The position numbers and the translations under genes were made by a program. The notes under the pieces are model-generated. The model was not told the origin of the DNA, searched no databases, and worked only from the letters and a program-made list of their open reading frames with translations. From Chryseobacterium indologenes (lineage in GTDB: Bacteria > Bacteroidota > Bacteroidia > Flavobacteriales > Weeksellaceae), in NCBI GenBank assembly GCA_001013295.1, contig LAZY01000044.1, forward strand, positions 40,590-104,589: DNA of 64,000 nucleotides, given 5' to 3'. Positions 1-7,654 of the stretch are shown in pieces (positions within the stretch are counted from its first letter, which is position 1; each line of letters opens with the position of its first letter).

Positions 1-741
1 TTTATCCGGAATCGTCAGTCCTAAGAATTCAGCCTGAGAAACGGTAACGTCGATAAATCTCTGACGAAGACTGTCGTTACTTTCCCTTTTTACTCTGTAA
101 TTCATAGAGATTTTAGAGTTTGGTGAGCTGTCATCGTTGGGTCCGAACATCATCAGAGCCGGCCACCAGAAACGGTTCAATGAAGCCTGAGCCATTTCTT
201 TCTGCTGTTTGGTACCACGGCAAAGCGCCATCAAAATCTCATACCCTTGTCTTTGGTGAAATGATTCTTCTTTACAGATCTTCACCATTGCTCTTGAATA
301 CGGTCCATAAGAGTTTCCCATCAGCATTACCTGATTCATAATAGCAGCACCATCAACCAACCAGCCGATTGCCCCTATATCTGCCCAGCTCAACGTAGGG
401 TAATTGAAAATACTTGAGTATTTTGCTTTTCCTTCCAGCATATCATCATAAGTAGCATCTCTGTCTGCTCTGATGCTTCCGTCTCCTAATGTTTCTGTTG
501 CAGAGTAAAGGTATAAACCATGTCCTGCTTCATCCTGAACTTTAGCCAAAAGCGCCATTTTTCTTCTCAATGAAGGAGCTCTTGAAATCCAGTTAGCTTC
601 CGGCAGCATTCCGACAATCTCAGAATGCGCGTGCTGTGAAATCTGACGAACCAATAATTTTCTGTAATCATCAGGCATTACATCTTTTGGCTCTACTTTA
701 TTTTCTTCGTGAACGTATTGAACAAATTTTTCTAAGTCCAT
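1..741 (-). CDS. paaA: Phenylacetyl-CoA epoxidase catalytic subunit PaaA (3' end beyond window)
   Basis: The open frame reads leftwards from the ATG at 739-741 to the window edge and shows 247 residues of a protein that is normally a little over 300. It matches the diiron oxygenase subunit that epoxidises the ring of phenylacetyl-CoA in the aerobic hybrid phenylacetate pathway. Two ferritin-like metal-ligand motifs are visible: E71-AG-H74 and E159-SF-H162. The gene lies 86 bases downstream of paaE in the same direction, and the other epoxidase subunits (B, C, D) are expected just beyond the window. The family call is firm; only the C-terminus is unseen. Confidence 0.93.
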   Translation of the reverse strand, partial: MDLEKFVQYVHEENKVEPKDVMPDDYRKLLVRQISQHAHSEIVGMLPEANWISRAPSLRRKMALLAKVQDEAGHGLYLYSATETLGDGSIRADRDATYDDMLEGKAKYSSIFNYPTLSWADIGAIGWLVDGAAIMNQVMLMGNSYGPYSRAMVKICKEESFHQRQGYEILMALCRGTKQQKEMAQASLNRFWWPALMMFGPNDDSSPNSKISMNYRVKRESNDSLRQRFIDVTVSQAEFLGLTIPDK

Positions 742-785
742 AATTTTTTCAATTTAGTAATGTATCTGTCTAGCAATGTACCAAT

Positions 786-819
786 GATTGTTACACTGGT
801 AAATTATCAGATTGTTACA
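786..819. repeat. Direct repeat GATTGTTACA in paaA-paaE gap
   Basis: The 10-base word GATTGTTACA occurs at 786-795 and 810-819, 24 bases apart, in the gap between paaE and paaA. Similar degenerate words (tgtacca, caatgta) fill the rest of the gap at 770-785. It could be a low-complexity spacer, a processing site within the paa message, or a protein-binding site. The sequence does not decide between these. Confidence 0.5.
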
Positions 820-827
820 TTAAATTT

Positions 828-1913
828 TTAAACATCATAATTAAGCATCACCACATTCGTCGTCGGGTGACATTGGCAGGTCAGAACGTAACCTCTGGCT
901 ACTTCGTCTTCGGTAAGTGCGTAGTTTTTCTCCATGAAAACTTCTCCTTCCAGAACTTCCGCTTTACACGTACAGCAAACTCCTCCTTTACATGCAAAAG
1001 GTACAGGAAGATTGTCTTTCAATGCTTTATCTAAGATACTCTCTTTTTTGGAATTGAGGTGGAACGAATATTCATCATCATCAATGATTACCGTTACCAT
1101 ACTTTCAATATTGGCAATCGCCTTGAATTCATCACTCATTTCCTCTGTATTTTCTTCGTCAGGGGCAGTGAAGTATTCAAATAAAACCTGGATAGCAGGT
1201 ACTTTCTTCTCTTTTTTAAGATAGTCTGCAATTCCTTTGATCATTTCTGAAGGACCACAAATGAAATAAGTCGCTTCTTTTACATCAATCTCTGTATATC
1301 TTTCAAACAGCTGCTCCAGTTTTTCTGCAGAAATTCTTCCTTCAAAAACAGGATCTTCATGTTTTTCACGGCTTACCAGGTAAATCACTTTTAGCCTTCC
1401 ATTGAACTGTTCTACAAGTTTATCAATTTCCGCTTTTCTCAAAACATGGTTCATGCTTCTGTTGCTATAGAACAGATAAGCATTACTGCTAGGCTCCTGA
1501 TAAAGACTTTCCTTGATATTAGACAACACCGGAGTGATTCCGCTTCCTGCCGCCAAACCAATATACGTTTTTACATTGGTAGGGTGATAAGACGTATTAA
1601 ACCCGCCCATCGGAGGCATTACTTCCAGCATTTCATCCATATGAAGATGCTCATTGAAATATCCTGATACTTTTCCGCCCTCCAATAATTTTACCAACAC
1701 TTCCAAAGTATTACCTTTTTCGCTGGGAGCATTGCAAATGGAGTAAGAACGTCTCTCTTCGTTTCCGTTGATCATCATACGGAAATTAAGGTACTGTCCC
1801 TGTTTGAATCTGAACTTATCTTTAAGCTCTTCAGGAATTTCTACGGCCACATTCACTGCTTCCGGAGTATCTTTCTGAACTCTAACTGTTTTAAGTTTAT
1901 AAAATGAATTCAT
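828..1913 (-). CDS. paaE: Phenylacetyl-CoA epoxidase reductase PaaE
   Basis: This 361-residue flavoprotein passes electrons from NAD(P)H through FAD and a 2Fe-2S cluster to the PaaA diiron centre. The N-terminal half has the flavin motif RRSYS (54-58) and the nucleotide-binding start GSGITP (about 123-128). The C-terminal ferredoxin domain carries C308, C313, C316 and C346 in the plant-type spacing. The order reductase then ferredoxin is the one expected for PaaE. Its ATG overlaps the paaK stop as TAATG, which suggests translational coupling. paaA follows in the same direction. Confidence 0.95.
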   Translation of the reverse strand: MNSFYKLKTVRVQKDTPEAVNVAVEIPEELKDKFRFKQGQYLNFRMMINGNEERRSYSICNAPSEKGNTLEVLVKLLEGGKVSGYFNEHLHMDEMLEVMPPMGGFNTSYHPTNVKTYIGLAAGSGITPVLSNIKESLYQEPSSNAYLFYSNRSMNHVLRKAEIDKLVEQFNGRLKVIYLVSREKHEDPVFEGRISAEKLEQLFERYTEIDVKEATYFICGPSEMIKGIADYLKKEKKVPAIQVLFEYFTAPDEENTEEMSDEFKAIANIESMVTVIIDDDEYSFHLNSKKESILDKALKDNLPVPFACKGGVCCTCKAEVLEGEVFMEKNYALTEDEVARGYVLTCQCHPTTNVVMLNYDV

Positions 1914-3229
1914 TATTTTTTTAGTATTCTATTAATTTTTCCACCTTCGCACTTCGGCAAACTGTCCTGGGCATGAACTTTCACTTTTGTAGTGATCCCT
2001 ACCCTTTTCTTGATTTCGTTTTCTATATTTTTTCCGAAGCTTCCGACAAAATTAAAATAATCATCGGTATCTGCTTCTATTTTTTGAGCCTTTACCCATT
2101 CATCATCAATTTCCACGTCAATATCTAAGGCTACACACATATGTTCTTTTTCAATCGGCGTCAGGTAATAGTTGGGAACTACTCCTTTTACATAAGAAAA
2201 AGCATCTTCAATCTGACTTGGATACACGTTCACTCCTCTTACGATCAGCATATCATCTGCTCTGCCAACAATTGGTTTCATTTTCACCATTGTTCTTTTG
2301 GCATTTTCATCGTAATAAAGGCTTGTAATATCATTGGTCCAGTAACGAAGAAGTGGCATAGCTTTTTTCGTTAAAGTAGTGATCACCAAAACTCCTTCTT
2401 CTCCGAAAGGAACCGGCTGTTTGGTTACCGGATCTAAAATTTCGGGATAAAAATGATCTTCCCAGATGTAAGAACCACCTTTTTCTTCAAAATCCTCCAT
2501 AGAAACTCCCGGGCCGATAATTTCACTCAATCCATAAATATTGGTAGCATGAACGCCTAATCTTTCCTCAATATGACCTCTTATGATTTCCGTCCAGGGT
2601 TCTGACCCCAGAACAGCATACTTCAGACTGATCTCTTCTGCAGAAATACCTCTTTTGGCAAATTCATCTGCGATCGTCAAGGCATATGATGGCGAGCAGC
2701 AGATCACTTCCGGTTTGAAATCCACAATCAGATCTACCTGTCGTGCCGTCATTCCTCCTGAAATAGGAAGCACACTCATTCCCAGCTTTTCTGCCCCATA
2801 ATGAAGTCCCAGTCCGCCGGTAAAAATCCCATAGCCATAGGCATTATGCAGCTGCATTCCCGGTCTCGCTCCGGCAGCATGTAAAGACCTGGCCACCACT
2901 TCACTGAAAAGTTCCACATCTTCCTGGGTATATCCCACTACTGTAGGTTTCCCTGTTGTACCGCTTGAGCAATGAATTCTCTGAAGCTCACTTTTTGGAA
3001 CGGTAAATAATCCGAAAGGATAATGATCTCTTAAATCCTGTTTGTAAGTAATCGGAAGTTTCGCAATATCTTCTATCGACCTTATTTCCTGTGGAGAGAT
3101 CTGCAATTCATCAAATTTCTTCTTATAAAATTCCGACTTCTCTCCCAAATAATTGATCAGACTGATCAACCGGTCGGATTGAAGCTGTCTCAACTGACCC
3201 AGCTCCAGATATTCAACTGAAAAATCCAT
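1913..3229 (-). CDS. paaK: Phenylacetate--CoA ligase PaaK
   Basis: This AMP-forming acyl-CoA synthetase activates phenylacetate to phenylacetyl-CoA, the substrate of the epoxidase encoded next. The adenylate-binding loop CSSGTTGKPT is present about 90 residues in, followed by YGLSE and a C-terminal lid domain. I place the start at 3227-3229 (MDFSV..., 438 residues), which fits the usual family length. The frame stays open upstream to an ATG at 3242-3244, but that codon lies inside the palindrome at 3238-3251, so it is less likely. The gene is first in the visible paa operon and overlaps paaE by one base. Confidence 0.93.
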   Translation of the reverse strand: MDFSVEYLELGQLRQLQSDRLISLINYLGEKSEFYKKKFDELQISPQEIRSIEDIAKLPITYKQDLRDHYPFGLFTVPKSELQRIHCSSGTTGKPTVVGYTQEDVELFSEVVARSLHAAGARPGMQLHNAYGYGIFTGGLGLHYGAEKLGMSVLPISGGMTARQVDLIVDFKPEVICCSPSYALTIADEFAKRGISAEEISLKYAVLGSEPWTEIIRGHIEERLGVHATNIYGLSEIIGPGVSMEDFEEKGGSYIWEDHFYPEILDPVTKQPVPFGEEGVLVITTLTKKAMPLLRYWTNDITSLYYDENAKRTMVKMKPIVGRADDMLIVRGVNVYPSQIEDAFSYVKGVVPNYYLTPIEKEHMCVALDIDVEIDDEWVKAQKIEADTDDYFNFVGSFGKNIENEIKKRVGITTKVKVHAQDSLPKCEGGKINRILKK

Positions 3230-3237
3230 AAAACTAA

Positions 3238-3251
3238 CTAACATTTGTTAG
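3238..3251. promoter_or_regulatory. Candidate operator palindrome before paaK
   Basis: CTAACATTTGTTAG is a perfect inverted repeat (6-base arms, 2-base centre) 9-22 bases upstream of the chosen paaK start. On the minus strand it directly follows a possible -7 box (TAAATTTA, about 3256-3263), so a bound repressor would block initiation. Twofold sites of this size are typical for TetR-family repressors, and a TetR gene lies at 4209-4787. The pairing of site and regulator is inference. Confidence 0.55.
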
Positions 3252-3290
3252 GTGTAAATTTAAAAAGATTTCGGAAGGTGGCAAAATTTT

Positions 3291-3306
3291 TATGACTTTT
3301 GTCATA
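3291..3306. promoter_or_regulatory. Second inverted repeat upstream of paaK
   Basis: TATGACTTTTGTCATA has 6-base arms around TTTT, about 30 bases upstream of the possible paaK -7 box. The position would suit an activator, but no partner can be named. Apart from this and the operator-like palindrome, I see nothing definite in 3252-3496. Confidence 0.35.
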
Positions 3307-3496
3307 TTTTGAATGATTCTAAATAACAAATTCAGTAACAATGGCTCTTTAACCGCAAAGTCACAAAATTGCTGAAACCTTGAACCGGTTTTAAAGTTGG
3401 AAAAATGTTGCTAAAAAGCATTCTTAATTTGTAGAAAAACTACTGATTCTTAGGTCTGTTTACCATTCAAAAACGAAACCTCATGAAAATTGAAAT

Positions 3497-4222
3497 TCAT
3501 ATCACATCCCGGATGATTCCGGATACTGCAAAAAATACAGCTGGAATCGAATTATTAACAATATGCAAACCAACTGAATAGGAAAAACCATATTTAAGCC
3601 TTGCAAAACTATACATCAATGCTGAAATAAAATGAGGGATTGTAAGAAGAAGATAAGCTAACAGAACATTGGAATCCCGATCATAATTTCCAATATGCAT
3701 GACTGCAAAAATTAAGCTATAGGTATATACCATCAAGCTGAGATTTCTTCCGTAAAAAGGCTTTATATCCTTGACATTTCTGTTACTGATCATCCAAACG
3801 ATCCCACCAATGATAGCAGCCATCATTATCCTAAGGAAGAAATAGTTTCCGGTATCAAACTGATTCTCGAGCCCAAACAACCTGTTAATCAAATAAAAAG
3901 AGATAATACCTGATGAAAGCGATACATTCCGGGGAGAAAAAAGTAAGGGTAGTCTAAAGGCGATTTCTTCTATAATGGGAATCAATGAACAGGATAATAA
4001 CAGAAATACAAGATCCGGATGATTGATGTCTTCTTTTAAAGGACTGGAAATAAAAAATCCATTCATAAAAGAAAGTGTTATCCTCGCAATCAACACGATC
4101 AGAAAGAGGAACAACAGCTTCAGTATCTTTCTTCCAAAAGAACCGGAAACCTTATCAGAGTTGGGTTTATAAATGAATGTAAGAAAATCCGGAAGTATCG
4201 AAAGAAAATTATCTCTTCTCAT
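3497..4222 (-). CDS. CPBP-type intramembrane protease family protein
   Basis: This is a multi-pass membrane protein of about 241 residues. It carries the motifs of the CPBP (CAAX protease and bacteriocin-processing, Abi) family: EEIAFR (EExxxR) after the second hydrophobic segment, AVMH before HIGNY, and HIVNN near the C-terminus. Family members are glutamate intramembrane proteases or self-immunity proteins; the substrate here is unknown. I start at 4220-4222 (MRRDNF), overlapping the end of the TetR gene by 14 bases. The frame continues upstream to 4285, but that part lies inside the TetR gene and is hydrophilic. It is the last gene of the ABC-TetR operon. Confidence 0.75.
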   Translation of the reverse strand: MRRDNFLSILPDFLTFIYKPNSDKVSGSFGRKILKLLFLFLIVLIARITLSFMNGFFISSPLKEDINHPDLVFLLLSCSLIPIIEEIAFRLPLLFSPRNVSLSSGIISFYLINRLFGLENQFDTGNYFFLRIMMAAIIGGIVWMISNRNVKDIKPFYGRNLSLMVYTYSLIFAVMHIGNYDRDSNVLLAYLLLTIPHFISALMYSFARLKYGFSYSVGLHIVNNSIPAVFFAVSGIIRDVI

Positions 4223-4787
4223 TCCCCAGCAAACCATACAGGATTTTATCCCTGATTTCATCGGTAATTTCGTCTGTAGAATCACTATTCCTTTTGAACC
4301 AGAAATAAGAATTGTTCAGCGTATGAAGAATAAATCTTGTTGTAAATGACGGAGATTTCAGCTCCCAATTTTCAGCCTTATAGATTTCGGAAATCAGTTC
4401 TTCCACTTCCTGCTGGTAATTTTTTCTAAGCTCAACAAATTCAGGAAGCCTTTCCTCAAGATGCCGCCATTCATTGGAATAGATATGGGTAACATCACGG
4501 TTTTTAAGAACGACAGACAAATGCCTATCGAGAAATAAGTTCAGTTTTTCTTTGGGATCAATATCCGTAACCTTTACTTCCTGAAGTTCTTCAAAAAACT
4601 CCTGGGCAATCCCAAAACAGATCCATTCCAGAATTTCTTCCTTTGAGCGGATATGGGCATAAAGAGAGGCGGCTTTGATGTTGAGCTTTGTAGCCAGATC
4701 TCTTACTGAGCTTCCCATGTAGCCTTTCTCCTTGAAAAGTTCTACTGCTACCTCTAATATTTTTCTTTGTTTTTCTTTAAGTTCCAT
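4209..4787 (-). CDS. TetR/AcrR family transcriptional regulator
   Basis: This 192-residue protein has a typical N-terminal TetR helix-turn-helix (about residues 8-52, including GSSVRDLATKLNIKAASLYAH). The helical C-terminal ligand domain shows no recognisable ligand motif. It starts 5 bases after the preceding membrane-protein gene and overlaps the following CPBP gene, so it is co-transcribed with an ABC transporter. It may control that operon. It is also the nearest regulator to the paa operon, whose promoter has a TetR-like palindrome, so a PaaR-like role is possible. The sequence does not separate the two options. Confidence 0.85.
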   Translation of the reverse strand: MELKEKQRKILEVAVELFKEKGYMGSSVRDLATKLNIKAASLYAHIRSKEEILEWICFGIAQEFFEELQEVKVTDIDPKEKLNLFLDRHLSVVLKNRDVTHIYSNEWRHLEERLPEFVELRKNYQQEVEELISEIYKAENWELKSPSFTTRFILHTLNNSYFWFKRNSDSTDEITDEIRDKILYGLLGNEKR

Positions 4788-4792
4788 ATGTC

Positions 4793-6238
4793 TCAGTTAC
4801 CTGGAAGGGCTTTACGATTCCGTATTAATCTCAATAAAAGGAGCAGTATAATAAAAACCAATATAAAATTCACTATTGCTGCATCTCTTAAAAAACTGTT
4901 GTGGGAATAAAACTCCATGTTTCTGTAAGGTATTTCAAGCTCACGATCCCGCAAATCTATAAACACTTTGTAAAAGGCAGCTGCCAAACAAAGGAGCACA
5001 AACGGAAAACCTAATACAAGTACATTTAATGCTATTGCAGACAGATTTTTCCGGTTTTTAGCCACAAAAACAAACAACAGAAAAATGAGTAATTCCGCAA
5101 ACAAAGCTATCAAAAAATTTTTAAAGTCTGTGGAATAGTCATCGGTAAGCCCTAAAAGCCCTGTATTCAAAACAGCGAGCAACAACACCGTAATCAAAGA
5201 AACCACCCACTGCTGTAAAGTAGAAACCCTGAATGCAATAATAACAGTAGATAAAATGAGCGCCAGATACATTAATACAAGAAGCTCATCATCATCAAAT
5301 ATTTTCAATTTTCTGCTATTAATGATCTTTCCGTAATAATCTTTCAGAATGTATGAATCAACATAAAACTGCTTTGTATCATAAAATTCTTCAGATGGAT
5401 CGGATGCAGCATATCCACTACGATCATCAATGTATATATCTGAAACAAACGAAGGTTCATTATAAAAATATTTAAACCATAACGAAGTCGTGACATTGGT
5501 TTTTAAATGATGCTCTTTGAGCAGAGAAAAATATGCATCCAATGTTTTTTTGATCTGTGCAGAATCACTTTTATAATAAAGCATTCTTACCTGATCCGTA
5601 TATAAAGAATCGAGATCACTCCCGGAATAAAATATTTCAAAGTCATGATTAGCAATCATACTTTTCCATGGGAACAGCCTGCCTTTGTATTCGAAAACAT
5701 CATTATTTGCGGTATAAGTCATAGAGTCCGGCTGATCTTCCTGAGGAGAGGTCTGCTGTATTTCTTTCGAATTGTCATCATTGAGCAGGAGCAGTCTTCC
5801 TTTATAGGCAATTTCAGCATTCTTTTTCAATTCTTCCTTTGAAAAAACATTCATGGCTGCATACCTGCTCCCATACTTCACGGTAAAAAAGGCCATTGCA
5901 AAAAAGACCATCATAATCAATACAACCAGCCATTCTTTGAAAAGGTCATTCTTCTTTTTGGGATAAAATGATTTGAATGCGTTGTGCCTGATATAAAACA
6001 TAAACCATACAAGAACAATGATACATCCTATGATTCCGATTCCTACAGTAGCAAGATCCCGGTTCGTATAAAAATAAAAATCTTTGTCATGCAGGTCTTT
6101 CCCAAAATCCTGAAACCAGAAACCTGCAAGAAATGCCAATACATGAAATAACAGCCCTACCAGAACCATATAGGGAAATTTAGTATTCCACAACAGTGGA
6201 AAACGAAGCAGTAATGTGGTATCTATTTTTTTAAACAT
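4793..6238 (-). CDS. Multi-pass membrane protein, probable partner of the ABC ATPase
   Basis: This 481-residue protein has three hydrophobic segments in its first 125 residues. A hydrophilic region of roughly 180 residues (about 130-310) follows, and then five or so more hydrophobic segments to the C-terminus. That layout resembles ABC-2 type permeases of Bacteroidota with a large extracytoplasmic loop. No family signature is clear. The assignment rests mainly on position: it starts 5 bases after the ABC ATPase stop and is followed 5 bases later by the TetR gene. The function is unknown beyond likely export or membrane sensing. Confidence 0.6.
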   Translation of the reverse strand: MFKKIDTTLLLRFPLLWNTKFPYMVLVGLLFHVLAFLAGFWFQDFGKDLHDKDFYFYTNRDLATVGIGIIGCIIVLVWFMFYIRHNAFKSFYPKKKNDLFKEWLVVLIMMVFFAMAFFTVKYGSRYAAMNVFSKEELKKNAEIAYKGRLLLLNDDNSKEIQQTSPQEDQPDSMTYTANNDVFEYKGRLFPWKSMIANHDFEIFYSGSDLDSLYTDQVRMLYYKSDSAQIKKTLDAYFSLLKEHHLKTNVTTSLWFKYFYNEPSFVSDIYIDDRSGYAASDPSEEFYDTKQFYVDSYILKDYYGKIINSRKLKIFDDDELLVLMYLALILSTVIIAFRVSTLQQWVVSLITVLLLAVLNTGLLGLTDDYSTDFKNFLIALFAELLIFLLFVFVAKNRKNLSAIALNVLVLGFPFVLLCLAAAFYKVFIDLRDRELEIPYRNMEFYSHNSFLRDAAIVNFILVFIILLLLLRLIRNRKALPGN

Positions 6239-6243
6239 AAGAT

Positions 6244-7377
6244 CTATTTTAAGAAGAAAGCCCGGCTAGATTTTGAAATATCACGGAAATAAACAATATT
6301 GACGGCCTGTTCCAAACAAAACCTGATAAAGTCTTCCCGTTTCATTTCTTTATCAAACACAGCCACAAACGTACTTCCGTTCTGCTCCAGAGAATGAAGA
6401 AAAAGTTGGGAAAGTTTCCGTTTCAGATCAGTGATATTTTCATCGGTTTCGAATTCTATAATAAGAAATTTCGCCTCTTCCCTGTTCAGATCCTGCTGTT
6501 TTCCATTTTTCAGGAAAATAATCTGATTGGAATTTTTCTCTACCTCGTAAAGCTGCTGAGAACTAAGTACAACAGCCAAAGGACGGAAAGGAGAATCTGC
6601 AATTTGCCTAAGATCTTCCAAAACCGTTTGCTGAGCGATAATATCAAGATTAGCAAGCGGCTCATCAATCAGAAGAATCTTAGGCTTTCTCAAAAGCATC
6701 CGGGCCAGCTCAAATCTCATTTTATACCCTGAACTAAGATTCTTCCACGCATATCCTCTGAACTTTCTAAGTCCCAGTCTTGCAATGACCAGCTCTGTAA
6801 TTTCTACGGATTCAGCAGGCGCATAGCCATATGATGCTGCAACAAATAAAAGATTCTGAAGAAGACTTCCTCTCCATGACGGAGTACGCTGCGGAATGTA
6901 GATCAACTTGGAACGAAGATCGTAAGTGTCTGTATAAGGAAAGAGAAAATAAAGTTCTCCCTGTGTTTCTTTCAGCTCGCCACACAAAGAACGGAGAAGT
7001 GTTGTTTTTCCGTTTCCGTTTTCTCCCACCAGCCCTACCATTTCACCTGTCCTGATCTCGAGATTCAGCGGTCCCAATGTGAAAGCATCAGAATACCTCT
7101 TCTCCCAATTGTTCATGGTAGTCAGAATATGGCGGTCTGCCGGCTCTTTCTGTTTCAATTCAGTGGTAATCTCTGAGAACAGCTGAGCAAGTTTTCCGGG
7201 AACTTCTTCGGAATGCTGGTGGGAATCGTACCAATTCAGAAATGCATTGGTTTTCTTATAAATTGTAATCTGCTCCGTATCAAGTGCGAAGTCTATGATT
7301 CGCCTTAATGCCTGATCATAGTTGCCGGAACTGATCTGATCCGTCACTTCTTCTGTATGTTCCTGAAAGGTTTTCAT
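6244..7377 (-). CDS. ABC transporter ATP-binding protein with N-terminal extension
   Basis: The 377-residue protein has a complete ABC ATPase domain: Walker A GENGNGKT (118-125), signature LSSGY (214-218), and Walker B ending in DEP (238-240). It carries about 95 extra helical N-terminal residues not found in standard ATPases and a C-terminal tail of about 90 residues. It is the first gene of a four-gene minus-strand operon (ATPase, membrane protein, TetR, CPBP protein). The combination suggests a regulated exporter, possibly for a peptide or lipid, but no substrate can be read from the sequence. Confidence 0.85.
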   Translation of the reverse strand: MKTFQEHTEEVTDQISSGNYDQALRRIIDFALDTEQITIYKKTNAFLNWYDSHQHSEEVPGKLAQLFSEITTELKQKEPADRHILTTMNNWEKRYSDAFTLGPLNLEIRTGEMVGLVGENGNGKTTLLRSLCGELKETQGELYFLFPYTDTYDLRSKLIYIPQRTPSWRGSLLQNLLFVAASYGYAPAESVEITELVIARLGLRKFRGYAWKNLSSGYKMRFELARMLLRKPKILLIDEPLANLDIIAQQTVLEDLRQIADSPFRPLAVVLSSQQLYEVEKNSNQIIFLKNGKQQDLNREEAKFLIIEFETDENITDLKRKLSQLFLHSLEQNGSTFVAVFDKEMKREDFIRFCLEQAVNIVYFRDISKSSRAFFLK

Positions 7378-7437
7378 CGGTTTTTATTTCGGGGGAGAAG
7401 ATATTAAATATTTGTTTTTCCTCCGTCATCATAAAAT

Positions 7438-7493
7438 CGGAAATTTTGTCAAGTTAATTTTACGTTAAAAATAGCAAATCCGGAAATTTTGTC
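7438..7493. promoter_or_regulatory. 13-base direct repeat between the ABC operon and clpB
   Basis: CGGAAATTTTGTC occurs at 7438-7450 and 7481-7493, 43 bases apart (about four helical turns), in the divergent region before clpB. Both copies are preceded by AAATC or AAAATC. The pair could be a binding site for a regulator of the chaperone gene or of the ABC operon. The rest of 7378-7654 is AT-rich without other clear signals. Confidence 0.5.
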
Positions 7494-7654
7494 CTAATTT
7501 TTTGTAAATTTAATAATTGAACAGTTTTTGCGATAAGCTAATCGATTAAATGATTAAATAATTGATGGCATTAAGAAACTAAGCCTGAAAATTTGGTTTC
7601 TTGATGTTTTTAGGAAAATTAACCGAAACATATCATTACAAAAAATATAAAAAT

